Assembly: GCA_050288625.1 (NCBI GenBank)
Contig: JBNKEE010000022.1
Coordinates: 1 to 64,000, forward strand
Source of the DNA: JAAGZL01 sp050288625
Lineage (GTDB): Bacteria > Pseudomonadota > Gammaproteobacteria > Chromatiales > Chromatiaceae
Direction: 5' to 3'
DNA: 64,000 nucleotides
The position numbers were made by a program, and so were the translations under genes. Below, piece by piece: positions 16,278 to 25,372 of the stretch. Below the pieces are notes generated by a model, which was given only the letters and a program-made list of their open reading frames with translations, was not told where the DNA came from and searched no databases. Each line of letters opens with the position of its first letter. The first letter of the stretch is position 1.

Positions 16278-18720
16278 AACGGGTGCTATCCGATTCTCCA
16301 TCCGGATAGTTCTGAGCATCCTGTTTGCCCGCACCACTGGATTTATCGCTGGTGATTCTATCCTTCAACATGGCTATAACATCGGGATCGGTGATCACTT
16401 CATAGAACCTGCGACCCCACTCCTCTTCGGTGTTGATGGTATTGCCTATCCAGATACGAACAGGGGCCTCACGCACCACCAGCCAGTGCATCTTGCCTGC
16501 CCGATCCGGATAACGTCCCGCATAAAACACACTCTTCTCACTGTAGCCTGGGACATTTCCTCCCAGCCGCAGCAGGGCAAGTTCTGACTTCAATTTAAAG
16601 AAAGCCGGCATATCCAGCTCGATACCGTTTACGTTATAACTTAGCAGCTCATCACTCCGTGCCTTGTTGGTCACCCCTTTATCCACCGGCACCACCACTT
16701 CCACCCCTCTTTTCACCTGCTCCCCCAGAGAGGTACGACGCAACGCCGCGGTACAGGAAGATAGACGGTCGGCCCTGTTGATGGCAGGGGAAATCATGAT
16801 CTGCTTGTCGCCATCATACAGGAACGCAGGCGAGCCATCGCTGAATGATATCCCAAGACCCAACTCCAGTTCGGGCAGACCGTGTTTTCTATTTTGCACA
16901 TTCTGCACATCCACCACCTGCAGGATCTTTCTCGCCAGACCGCAGGCATGACTTACGCACAGCCATTGATATGGTGCATCTTCATACTCAGTTATGCTTA
17001 GAATAATTGCATCACCCTCCACAAACACCTTGGCTGCCCCAAAGGTATCCAGTAATTTGTTTATGGGCTGAAAGAAATTAAGACTGAAGTGCGTTGCCGG
17101 ATTGAGTTTTTGATCCAACAACTCGGTCGTGATGGCCGTGGAACCACGCACATCCGCTTTGATGATGACATGGTTTCTAATCTGATTCTTTTCAACATCA
17201 GCGTTCGGATGTCGGACAAACTCCTGCAGACTATCATTACTTCTGGACAGGGCTATCGTCTCATCGCGCAAAAGGATCTTGATTCCGTTCATCGCGCAAT
17301 GACTCTGATAGGCCAGCTTGATATCACGGCGCAGAACGGTGAAATCACGCAAAAAGCACTTGAGACGGTAATCCCTGCGCGCCTTCGACATATTCTCAAT
17401 ACGTCCGGCCGCGATATCCAATACCTTTTTGACTATATCGGGCTGAGTAACCCCCTTAATGCCGGACAGTTTCTGCAAGAGTTTGCGTCGCGGTATACCA
17501 CCTTCCAGATACTGGGTGATCAATCCCAACGGCACCCGCTCATGCAGCTCTCTGTACACCTTGGGCGCCTCATGAGAGGCAAAGATCTTTTCCATAAACC
17601 CGGCTTGTCTAAAACGACGCCTTGCCTCAGATAACACATGCTGAGAAAGAGACTTCCATTGATCAGGCGTTCCGGCCTGCTGATCATGCCGGGACTGTAT
17701 TCTCCTGGCATACCGGCTAGGGCCTTTAAAAGAGAGTATCTGCTCCATGTTGTGAGGATCGTCCAGCCAGGAGCAGAGACCTCCGGCATATTCATCCTCT
17801 TGGATGGAACCATTAAGCAGTAGTTCGCTCTCCAGAAATCCTGACAACATCCCCCTGTCATGCCGCAACCGCATTCCAGCAGAATCCCGACCCAACACAG
17901 AGGAGCTGTCAGTCGAGTCAGTCACATGCGGCGCATGACTCCAGGCCGGGAGAAAGCAGTCAAATATCTCTGTCACAATGGTATTTATCTTGCTGAAACA
18001 GGCAGGGTCCTGTTTCCTCATCATTGCGAGGGGATAGTGATGCATAAACTGCTCCTCCACCCACAGGCTTGGAAGTTGCAGCACAGGATTGAACAAAACC
18101 TCTTTCGGTACAGGCCATGACCTACCCAATACGGATTTGCGCAGCTTGCGCAGTGTGGTTGATTCCAATTTATATACGTGCCTGAACAGCTTCCGTGTGA
18201 GACGATATTTTAGAGCGGCCTCTTGTTGCGCGAGGGTTACCAGCCTATCGCGCAGATGCACCGCATTGCCGCCTGAGTGATCCCCATCCATGCTTCTGGC
18301 GTGCTGCAGCCTATCGCGATGCTGCAGCAATTCCTCACTAACAGACATCAACAGATATTTGAGAATGGCAAAATGTAGAAGCTGTATCTGCTCCGGGGAG
18401 GAATCCTTCCTGGCCTTATTCACTCCGGCCTCCATTACCCCTGTATATGCCTTCTCGAAGGACTCCAGATCTTTTACCGAGGGAGGGGGATGCGGCTCGC
18501 CCCAACTGTTTTCCCCGATGTCATGCAACAACATGCGATGAACCAGAAGCCTGGCAGAGCTGGTGAATTGGGGGCAGAGATATACGTCAATATTGGTGTT
18601 ATCTATTCCTTTAGGAAACCGGTCGATAGAAAATCTGAGAGGTGATGGCGCCGGCAGAGACGAAAACAGATCGTCGACCCCTTGGTTAAAGGTAATCCGT
18701 TTTCTCAGTCTATTGAACAT
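16267..18720 (-). CDS. Large protein with a divergent class III nucleotidyl cyclase domain
   Basis: Of the 817 residues, the first 500 or so are a helical, Arg-rich region I do not recognise. Residues about 515-680 look like a class III adenylate/guanylate cyclase domain: ADVRGST with metal-type Asp523, VEGDAI with Asp570 (47 residues later, close to the usual spacing), and NRADRL with the Asn and Arg four apart that stabilise the transition state. The Gly normally four residues before that Asn is Ser, and the base-recognising position is Ile, so the substrate (ATP, GTP or none) is unclear. About 100 residues without clear features follow. No membrane span is seen. It lies 45 bases downstream of the rsd-like gene on the same strand and likely shares its transcript. 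Confidence 0.7.
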   Translation of the reverse strand: MFNRLRKRITFNQGVDDLFSSLPAPSPLRFSIDRFPKGIDNTNIDVYLCPQFTSSARLLVHRMLLHDIGENSWGEPHPPPSVKDLESFEKAYTGVMEAGVNKARKDSSPEQIQLLHFAILKYLLMSVSEELLQHRDRLQHARSMDGDHSGGNAVHLRDRLVTLAQQEAALKYRLTRKLFRHVYKLESTTLRKLRKSVLGRSWPVPKEVLFNPVLQLPSLWVEEQFMHHYPLAMMRKQDPACFSKINTIVTEIFDCFLPAWSHAPHVTDSTDSSSVLGRDSAGMRLRHDRGMLSGFLESELLLNGSIQEDEYAGGLCSWLDDPHNMEQILSFKGPSRYARRIQSRHDQQAGTPDQWKSLSQHVLSEARRRFRQAGFMEKIFASHEAPKVYRELHERVPLGLITQYLEGGIPRRKLLQKLSGIKGVTQPDIVKKVLDIAAGRIENMSKARRDYRLKCFLRDFTVLRRDIKLAYQSHCAMNGIKILLRDETIALSRSNDSLQEFVRHPNADVEKNQIRNHVIIKADVRGSTAITTELLDQKLNPATHFSLNFFQPINKLLDTFGAAKVFVEGDAIILSITEYEDAPYQWLCVSHACGLARKILQVVDVQNVQNRKHGLPELELGLGISFSDGSPAFLYDGDKQIMISPAINRADRLSSCTAALRRTSLGEQVKRGVEVVVPVDKGVTNKARSDELLSYNVNGIELDMPAFFKLKSELALLRLGGNVPGYSEKSVFYAGRYPDRAGKMHWLVVREAPVRIWIGNTINTEEEWGRRFYEVITDPDVIAMLKDRITSDKSSGAGKQDAQNYPDGESDSTRYIH

Positions 18721-18765
18721 TCAATCACATTCTTTAGGTTATACGCTCTATATAGTGTAGACAAC

Positions 18766-19209
18766 TCAGGAAACCATGGCGGACACCAGCCTATCTTCCA
18801 TCTCGATTCGTATAGCCAGCTCCTCACCCAATACAGAGAGGTCCTTTTCCAGCTGATCGTGCTCAACCTTAATGGATGAATCATATTTATCGTTAAAGGC
18901 AACTGCGTATTCCGTGGCCTCCAGAACACGGTCATACACCTTCTCTGCTACCTTGATGACGTCTGACCGCTTTTCATCACCGTGGGCGATGCGCTCATAT
19001 ATCTCAAAATGCCCGAAGGCTATATAGTCCATCAGGACCTGGCAAAATCTGCGCAGCGTCCTCTCATCACTATCACTGGAAGTGAACGGCTCCAACCCTG
19101 CCAACTGACAATACAGAGACAACATCTCCTGCCTTTCGATCAGAAGTTTATCCACCATCTCCCCTGTTCTGGTGCGCCTTTCCTTGTTTTTAACAATTCC
19201 TTCAGACAT
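18766..19209 (-). CDS. Rsd/AlgQ family sigma-70 regulator
   Basis: The 147-residue helical protein fits Rsd/AlgQ. The N-terminal motif RTGEMVDKLLIERQEMLSLY and the central FCQVLMDYIAFGHFEIYE are the family hallmarks. Rsd binds region 4 of the housekeeping sigma factor and shifts RNA polymerase toward alternative sigma factors, and AlgQ affects alginate genes in Pseudomonas. I chose the ATG giving MSEGIVKNKE (a GAGG lies nine bases before) over an upstream ATG with no ribosome site. Its target RpoD is encoded at 32482. The cyclase-like gene follows after 45 bases. Confidence 0.87.
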   Translation of the reverse strand: MSEGIVKNKERRTRTGEMVDKLLIERQEMLSLYCQLAGLEPFTSSDSDERTLRRFCQVLMDYIAFGHFEIYERIAHGDEKRSDVIKVAEKVYDRVLEATEYAVAFNDKYDSSIKVEHDQLEKDLSVLGEELAIRIEMEDRLVSAMVS

Positions 19210-19325
19210 GCTCAGAGCCCTCGTTATTCTCGGTAGTCGATCTATGCTAATCATTATCCACAACTAGTGGAAGTATTTGATCAGAAAAACATAGTCCCGC
19301 GCAACTAAACAACATACGCACCTAT

Positions 19326-20156
19326 TTAACTCAATATAAGATTAATCCCCATAACAAACAGCAACATCGCGAACAGTCGTCGCAATGTTGCGGTCGGCAA
19401 ACTATGGGCCAGGCGCGCACCTATCGGCGCCAGGATGAAAGTGGCGACCACAATCCATGGCATAGCGTTCCAATATACATAACCGCTACTGCCCGATGGC
19501 AGGGCCGCTTCACCCCAACCGGTCAGGATAAATCCCACCGTGCCGGCCAAAGCTATCGGCATACCGCATGCGCTGGAGGTGGCGACCGCATTGCGCATAT
19601 CCACGCCGTTCCAGTGCAGATAGGGTACGGTCATGGATCCACCGCCGATCCCGACGATGGAAGAGATCGTTCCTATAAGGATGCCTGCCAACATCATCCC
19701 CACTCTGCCGGGTAGATCTCTATGTTTACCCCAGTCGATATCCAGCACCAGATGTGTTGCCACCAGCAGGACAAAAACAGCGAACACCCTTTGCAACCAG
19801 ACGGTCGACAACATGTCCGCTGTTACCGCTCCGATCCACGCTCCGATCACAATGCCAGGGGCAAGCATGAGAAACAGACCCCACTGTACCGCCTTGCGTC
19901 TATGATGGGCATATACCGATGAGAGTGAAGTGACGATGATGGTGGCCAGAGATGTCCCGACTGACAGATGCATAACAATGGACTGATCAATCCCCCGGCT
20001 GGTGAATACCCACAACAGGGTGGGGACAATGACCAGTCCGCCACCCACGCCGAACAGTCCGGCGGTAAGACCGGCCACCGCACCCAGGGCCAGGAAGATA
20101 GATATCTCCTGCAGCATTGGCCAGGCGGCGGCAAGTTCAGATAACCATTGCGACAT
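19326..20156 (-). CDS. TauE/SafE (TSUP) family membrane exporter, first copy
   Basis: The 276-residue protein has about eight membrane spans and the two TSUP repeats, each with a Gly-rich start: AGLFGVGGGLVIVPTL near 31-46 and SIVGIGGGSMTVPYL near 165-180. TSUP proteins move sulfite, sulfoacetate or other sulfur-containing anions out of the cell, though some have other substrates. It lies in a minus-strand run between the COG4324 peptidase and Rsd. A second, less similar TSUP gene is at 37559. The ribosome site is weak. Confidence 0.88.
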   Translation of the reverse strand: MSQWLSELAAAWPMLQEISIFLALGAVAGLTAGLFGVGGGLVIVPTLLWVFTSRGIDQSIVMHLSVGTSLATIIVTSLSSVYAHHRRKAVQWGLFLMLAPGIVIGAWIGAVTADMLSTVWLQRVFAVFVLLVATHLVLDIDWGKHRDLPGRVGMMLAGILIGTISSIVGIGGGSMTVPYLHWNGVDMRNAVATSSACGMPIALAGTVGFILTGWGEAALPSGSSGYVYWNAMPWIVVATFILAPIGARLAHSLPTATLRRLFAMLLFVMGINLILS

Positions 20157-20210
20157 ATCTATAAAACCAAATTAATTCAGAATAGGATCATAACATCTGA
20201 GGCTCCATCG

Positions 20211-21284
20211 TCACTGCAACAAGGCCTCCAACCTTGCGGCGCGCCTATCCGATGACAGCGCGCCGAGTTCTTTGCAGGACTGATAGAAACTTTCCAGATC
20301 CCCATTATTTTCTTCCAACAGCTTAAGAAACGCCGGCACGAACCTGTCGTAGGTCGCAACCGAGGCCAGGCGCGCATTGTTCATATCACCCTCAAACCAG
20401 TGATCGAAACCGGAATAGCCGTCCCAGCCATCCTTAAGCCGGAGATACTCCCTCTGCAATCTTGCAAACTCATCCTTCTTGCGGGCACGCATATCTGTAA
20501 CAGCAACCGGACTGGAGTAGAGTAGTTGCAGACGCTCCCTGGCATCCAACAACAGACGCACGAAGGCATCCCTCTTCTGTCTGCGTTGCCGCCACTGCTC
20601 CAGTCCCTGCATGTCGTTGCGTGACCGGAACCAGCGCCCCACCCCCACCTGTTCCACGGCCATGGCAAAGGCCTCGTTAAATGAGCTATCTCCAGCCACA
20701 TAGAGCTGCTGGTGGGCCAGTTCATGCACAATCAACCCAACCAGATATGGCTCTGTCCACTCTATGACGGTGCTGGGAAGAGGATCATCAAACCACCCCA
20801 GGGTGGAGTAGGCCGGGTTGGGCAATAGCGTAACATCCAGACCGTCTTTCTTTAGATCATCCGCATAACCCTGCGCCTGTTCCCTCTTAAAATAGCCACG
20901 ATAACTGGCACAGCCCACCACCGGATAACACCACTCTTTGGGACTGACCGAAAACTCCGGGGTCGCCACCACACTCCACACCACCGCATCCCGGTCCAGG
21001 GCGGCATAGGATAGATAGCTGCCGTTCTGCGGCAGGCTCAGCTCGACGCTGGCAAACTCGCGCATCTGCAATACCAACTCCAGTCTCTGCTTGAGCCCGG
21101 CATCGACATCACTGTCCTGCAAGATTTCACTGATAGGCCGACTATCCCCCATCAGACTGAAGTGGCCATGAACCGATTGATAGTAGTAACCGATGCCGGC
21201 ACAACCGCTGAGGAACAACACCGTTATCCAGCATACCGCCGCAACTGATCTACTGATGACCGCCGAACGCAACATGCTTGGCAT
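20211..21284 (-). CDS. Predicted lipoprotein zinc aminopeptidase (COG4324)
   Basis: The product is 357 residues (354 if the second ATG, 21275, is used). The N-terminus has a hydrophobic run ending in the lipobox LSGC, so it is probably an outer- or inner-membrane lipoprotein facing the periplasm. The gluzincin-type motif HELAHQ is followed downstream by FNEAFAMAVEQVG, which would supply the third zinc ligand. This arrangement marks the predicted aminopeptidase family PF10023. The substrate is not known. It is divergent from cca with only about 20-30 bases between starts, so the two promoters must overlap the opposite gene. Confidence 0.85.
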   Translation of the reverse strand: MPSMLRSAVISRSVAAVCWITVLFLSGCAGIGYYYQSVHGHFSLMGDSRPISEILQDSDVDAGLKQRLELVLQMREFASVELSLPQNGSYLSYAALDRDAVVWSVVATPEFSVSPKEWCYPVVGCASYRGYFKREQAQGYADDLKKDGLDVTLLPNPAYSTLGWFDDPLPSTVIEWTEPYLVGLIVHELAHQQLYVAGDSSFNEAFAMAVEQVGVGRWFRSRNDMQGLEQWRQRRQKRDAFVRLLLDARERLQLLYSSPVAVTDMRARKKDEFARLQREYLRLKDGWDGYSGFDHWFEGDMNNARLASVATYDRFVPAFLKLLEENNGDLESFYQSCKELGALSSDRRAARLEALLQ

Positions 21285-21314
21285 TATCTATCAATCTGGC
21301 CGACAATGCAGTCC

Positions 21315-22517
21315 ATGAAGAGATATCTGGTGGGAGGCGTGGTACGGGACCGGCTGTTGGGACTGGAGGTAAAAGATCACGACTGGCTGGTGACCGGGAT
21401 CACCCCGCAACAACTTATTCAGGATGGATTCAAGCAAGTCGGGCGCGACTTCCCGGTATTCCTCCACCCCAAGACCAAAGAGGAGTACGCCCTGCCCAGG
21501 AGAGACCGCAACAGCCCCGGGGACGGCACGGTCACCCTGGAGCAGGACCTGGCGCGCCGCGATCTCACCATCAACGCCATGGCCATGGATGAGGATGGCA
21601 ACCTGATCGACCCCTGTAACGGACGTCAGGATCTGGATGGCCGCATCCTGCGCCACACCCCATCCTTCCGGGAGGACCCGATCCGGGTGTTGCGCCTGGC
21701 CCGTTTCGCCAGCCGTTACCACTCGTTGGGATTCCGCATAGCACCAGAGACCAGTGAGTTGATCGAAGAGATGGTCCGGGCAGGCGAGCTGGATCAGTTG
21801 GTCCCGGAACGCTGTTTCGGGGAACTGCATAAGGCCCTGATGGAGGAACGTCCGGATATATTCTTTCGTGAGCTGCGCGCCTGTAGTGCACTCGGGGCCA
21901 TCATCCCGGAACTGGATCGACTGTTCGGGATCCCGCAACCGGAGCAACACCATCCGGAGATAGACTCCGGCATCCACTCCCTGCTTACCCTGGAACAGGC
22001 CGCCCGGATCAGCACCGACCCCCAGGTGCGCTATGCCGCCATCATGCACGACCTGGGCAAGGGGGCCACCCCGCAGCAGGAGTGGCCACGCCACATCGGC
22101 CACGAACATCGCGGGGTCCCGCTGGTGGACAGGGTCAGCAAGAGATTGGGGATCCCTACCGAATGGAGGCGTCTGGCCCGGCAGGTGGCATGTCACCATC
22201 TCGATTGCCACCGCGCCCTGGAGCTACGACCCAGGACCATTCTCAGGCTGTTGATGACCCTGGACGCCCTGCGCCAGCCGGAGCGGTTCGAGCGTTTTCT
22301 CCTGGCCTGCCATGCCGACCTGCTGGGACGGCCAGGACTGGAACAGGAGCCATACCCCCAGGCCGACCTGCTGCGTGCCGCGCGCGAGGCCGCCCTAGGC
22401 GTGGATGGGGCAGTGCTGTCCGAGGGCATACAGGATGGAAAGGAGATCGCCGCCAGACTGGAGCGCGCGCGCCAGCAGGCCATAGCCGCGGTGCCACGCG
22501 ACCTCAGATCGGGATAA
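21315..22517 (+). CDS. cca: CCA-adding tRNA nucleotidyltransferase (multifunctional)
   Basis: The 400-residue product starts MKRYLVGGVVRD, close to the known bacterial class II enzymes, with the metal-binding D21 and D23 in KDHDW. The RRDLTINAMAMDEDG block and DPIRVLRLARFASRY motif belong to the nucleotidyltransferase core. An HD domain (AIMHDLGKG, near 245) gives the phosphohydrolase activities of the longer gamma-type enzyme. It repairs or adds the CCA tail of tRNAs. I placed the start at the second ATG, which matches the family; the first is three codons earlier. Its end overlaps the convergent lipoprotein gene by 14 bases. Confidence 0.95.
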   Translation: MKRYLVGGVVRDRLLGLEVKDHDWLVTGITPQQLIQDGFKQVGRDFPVFLHPKTKEEYALPRRDRNSPGDGTVTLEQDLARRDLTINAMAMDEDGNLIDPCNGRQDLDGRILRHTPSFREDPIRVLRLARFASRYHSLGFRIAPETSELIEEMVRAGELDQLVPERCFGELHKALMEERPDIFFRELRACSALGAIIPELDRLFGIPQPEQHHPEIDSGIHSLLTLEQAARISTDPQVRYAAIMHDLGKGATPQQEWPRHIGHEHRGVPLVDRVSKRLGIPTEWRRLARQVACHHLDCHRALELRPRTILRLLMTLDALRQPERFERFLLACHADLLGRPGLEQEPYPQADLLRAAREAALGVDGAVLSEGIQDGKEIAARLERARQQAIAAVPRDLRSG

Positions 22518-23220
22518 AGACCGCTGAGGCGATAGATTGGATCACGTTCTTTATCTTGCGATTGGTGGACTGGGCCACAAAGCGCGCGGCGCTGTCCTGG
22601 ACCGCTATCATCTTACCCAATAGGCGTTCAAAGCTGAGGTTCTGCACCGGACCATCGAGTTCGTTGGCGATCAGGAACAGCCCTCCCTGTGCGTTCCGGT
22701 CATGGTTCAGTTTCCAGGCGGCGATCTCGATATTCCTGGCGGCGTTGTAAATCCTCTGCGGATCCAGCTCGTCCAGCAAAAAGAACTCCCGCTTCCCGTT
22801 GTAGGAGTCCAGCAGCATCCCGCGCAGCCCCTCCACCAGGGCCAGCACCCGATCACCATAGTAGCCGTCATCGAAGGCCAGACGCATGGCTTCCACGGAA
22901 CGTTTGCCCCCCAACCCTGGAAAGCTGATGGCACGACCCGGTCCAAATACCGCCTGGACAGCACGCCCTATACTTGCCCAACCACCCTTGTGCAACTCCT
23001 TGGGGTTACGCTTGTAGAGCTTGGTCATGAGCTCCCGCAGATACTCCAGCGAGTAACTGATCTGCATCTCCATGATCAGATCCACATCACTCTTGGCCAG
23101 GTCCTGAATCTGGAACTGGCGGCTACTGATCCTGGTATCGTTCTGTGTCGGCAGGGTACAACCTGCCAGCATGACGACCAGGGTCAGGATAACCAGTGTT
23201 TGATATCTAGAGCCGCTCAC
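22504..23220 (-). CDS. Putative lipoprotein of unknown function
   Basis: I do not recognise this 238-residue family. The N-terminus is a classic lipoprotein signal with lipobox LAGC near residues 18-21. The rest is soluble and mixed helix, with a Gly-rich segment AISFPGLGGKRS near 95-106 and the run YYGDRVLALVEGLRGML. Its start overlaps the end of the MidA-like methyltransferase by 14 bases, so the two are translationally coupled. That suggests a shared transcript, though not necessarily a shared role. The C-terminus ends SAVFIPI. Confidence 0.75.
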   Translation of the reverse strand: MSGSRYQTLVILTLVVMLAGCTLPTQNDTRISSRQFQIQDLAKSDVDLIMEMQISYSLEYLRELMTKLYKRNPKELHKGGWASIGRAVQAVFGPGRAISFPGLGGKRSVEAMRLAFDDGYYGDRVLALVEGLRGMLLDSYNGKREFFLLDELDPQRIYNAARNIEIAAWKLNHDRNAQGGLFLIANELDGPVQNLSFERLLGKMIAVQDSAARFVAQSTNRKIKNVIQSIASAVFIPI

Positions 23221-24379
23221 GCTGATCCCTCATGCCGAACCCGATCAGGGGTTGTTCCAACTGACAGGTCAGTCCCAACACCTTGAAACGCTCCCCCATA
23301 TCCGTGGGCATGGTAAGACGCTTCACCTGCTGCACCAGCTGCATGTGCCGATCGATATCGTTCGGATCGGACTCTTCCAGCATGCCATCCAGGCCACAGC
23401 CCATGAGAAAGAATGCCTGGGTGGTAAAACCGCCTATATCGAATCCGGCCCTATGCCCCGCCTCGGCAACGGCAGTGAAATCGACATGGGCGGTTATGTC
23501 CTGCAGCCCCGGATACAGGAGGGGATCGGGATGGGCCCGGTGCCTGTAGTGACACATAAGTGTCCCCTCACTCCTCTGGGGGTGATAGTACTCGAACTGC
23601 GGATGTCCATAGTCGATCAGGAGCGCCGCCCCGGCCTCCATCATCTCACCCAGTTGCCGCACCCAGGGTTCTGCCCGCAGGTTCAACTCCGATTCGAAGC
23701 CGTCCGGCAGTTCCTGCCCCAGGCCCTGGACCGCCTGCTCCAATCCCTTGGTGACAGGTCCATCCCAATACGCGACGAACCCATCCCCGCCCCATCGCAC
23801 GAACTGCTCCAGCACTGCTCCCGACTCTATGCGGAAACGCTGCACCGGCATGGCGTCCAGCACCTCGTTGGCCAGCACCATCCCACGGAACCCCGTGGCA
23901 GGCATCCCGTCCAGCCACTGCACCAGATGCGCCAGCTCCGGGACCCGCCGCTGCAGGGTCTCCTGCTGCCTGGACCTCAGCTCCGGGCTCAACTCAAGGA
24001 TCAGATAGCGCTGCGGCAGACCATCCATCTGTTCCAGCTCCGTCAAGATATCCGCAGCCATGGCGCCGGTCCCGGCGCCGAACTCGAGCAGATCACCCAC
24101 ACCTGTCTCCTGCAGCACCTGGGCGCACTGGCGCGCCAGACAGCGACCGAACAGGGACGATATCTCGGGGGCCGTGACAAAATCCCCACCCTGTCCAAAC
24201 TTGCGCGCGCCGGCGACGTAATAACCCAGGCCGGGGGCATAGAGACACAGTTCCATAAAACGATCGAATGTGATCCTGCCGCCCGTCCGTTCCATCTCCA
24301 GACGGATATGGTCGCCAAGATCTTCGCTATGCTTTAGATCTTCGTCAGTGGGCTTGGGCAGGGTCTCTAGTTCAGTCAT
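23207..24379 (-). CDS. MidA/NDUFAF7-like SAM-dependent methyltransferase
   Basis: The 390-residue protein belongs to the COG1565/DUF185 family. Visible features are the N-terminal GGRITFDRFMELCLYAPGLGYY segment split across 34-55, the SAM-binding loop LLEFGAGTGAMAADIL near 97-112, and the NEVLDAMPV block. The mitochondrial relative NDUFAF7/MidA methylates an Arg of a complex I subunit; the bacterial targets are not established. It is divergent from the pteridine reductase gene with 61 bases between, and it precedes the lipoprotein gene. Confidence 0.88.
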   Translation of the reverse strand: MTELETLPKPTDEDLKHSEDLGDHIRLEMERTGGRITFDRFMELCLYAPGLGYYVAGARKFGQGGDFVTAPEISSLFGRCLARQCAQVLQETGVGDLLEFGAGTGAMAADILTELEQMDGLPQRYLILELSPELRSRQQETLQRRVPELAHLVQWLDGMPATGFRGMVLANEVLDAMPVQRFRIESGAVLEQFVRWGGDGFVAYWDGPVTKGLEQAVQGLGQELPDGFESELNLRAEPWVRQLGEMMEAGAALLIDYGHPQFEYYHPQRSEGTLMCHYRHRAHPDPLLYPGLQDITAHVDFTAVAEAGHRAGFDIGGFTTQAFFLMGCGLDGMLEESDPNDIDRHMQLVQQVKRLTMPTDMGERFKVLGLTCQLEQPLIGFGMRDQRERL

Positions 24380-24440
24380 AGGTTTCTGAATCTGATCAAC
24401 TCGGTTATGCTGCCTAGTGTAACAATCATGGAGGCCTCAC

Positions 24441-25196
24441 GTGACAGAAAATTCCAACCCACTGACCGGAAAGGTGGCACTGGTCACAGGCGGATCTCTG
24501 CGTATCGGCGCCGAGATCGTCAGAACACTGCACACAGCCGGCATGGATACCGTCATCCACTATCGCAGTTCCGGGTCTGCGGCGGTGGCCCTGCAGGAGG
24601 GGCTTGAGCAGAGACGACAAGATTCGACCCTGCTGCTGCAGGCGGACCTGGCGGAGACTGACTCCATCCCATCTCTGATCAAACAGATAGAGCAGTGGCG
24701 CGGACGTCTGGATCTGCTGGTGAACAACGCATCCAGTTTCTACCCCACCCCCGTAGGCGCGAGCAGCGAACAACAGTGGGACGACCTGATCTCCACGAAT
24801 CTAAAGGCGCCGTTCTTCCTGGCCCAGGCCGCGGCGCATCTACTGAAACAGAACCGAGGTTGCATCGTCAACATGGTGGACATCCACGCAGAGCGACCTC
24901 TGGCCGGACACCCCATCTACTGCGCGGCCAAGGCCGGCAACGCCATGCTGATAAAGAGCCTGGCCCGCGAACTGGGACCGGAGGTAAGGGTTAACGGCAT
25001 CGCCCCCGGAGCCATCCTCTGGCCGGACACCGAAATGGGGACAGAAACCAAGAAAGAGATCCTGTCCAGGACGGCCATGAAGACACCGGGGAACCCGGCG
25101 GACATAGCCAGCACCCTGCTGTTTCTGGTACGCGATGCCGGCTATATCACCGGACAGATCATCAATGTGGATGGCGGACGCACCCTTCAGCAGTAG
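24441..25196 (+). CDS. Pteridine reductase (FolM-like short-chain dehydrogenase)
   Basis: The 251-residue SDR protein has the cofactor loop TGGSLRIG near 16-23, where the Arg in place of the classic Gly marks NADPH-dependent pteridine reductases. It also has LVNNAS, and the catalytic Tyr160/Lys164 (YCAAK). It would reduce dihydrobiopterin- or dihydrofolate-type pterins. The start is GTG at 24441 with GGAGG six bases upstream. It heads toward folK and folB, the dihydrofolate synthesis genes, although eptA now stands between them. Confidence 0.88.
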   Translation: MTENSNPLTGKVALVTGGSLRIGAEIVRTLHTAGMDTVIHYRSSGSAAVALQEGLEQRRQDSTLLLQADLAETDSIPSLIKQIEQWRGRLDLLVNNASSFYPTPVGASSEQQWDDLISTNLKAPFFLAQAAAHLLKQNRGCIVNMVDIHAERPLAGHPIYCAAKAGNAMLIKSLARELGPEVRVNGIAPGAILWPDTEMGTETKKEILSRTAMKTPGNPADIASTLLFLVRDAGYITGQIINVDGGRTLQQ

Positions 25197-25372
25197 TTGT
25201 GCAGATAGGGTTGAACTATGCGGGATATGGCCGGTCCCAGATAGGTCGTCTGAAGCGGCCGGTTTGACCCCGAGGGCAACCACACCAACAATTTGTTATC
25301 CGGCATCCCACTCCAACTGTTCGGCGAATGGATGGGCAACCATCACCAACTGATACGAGAATCCATCGATAC

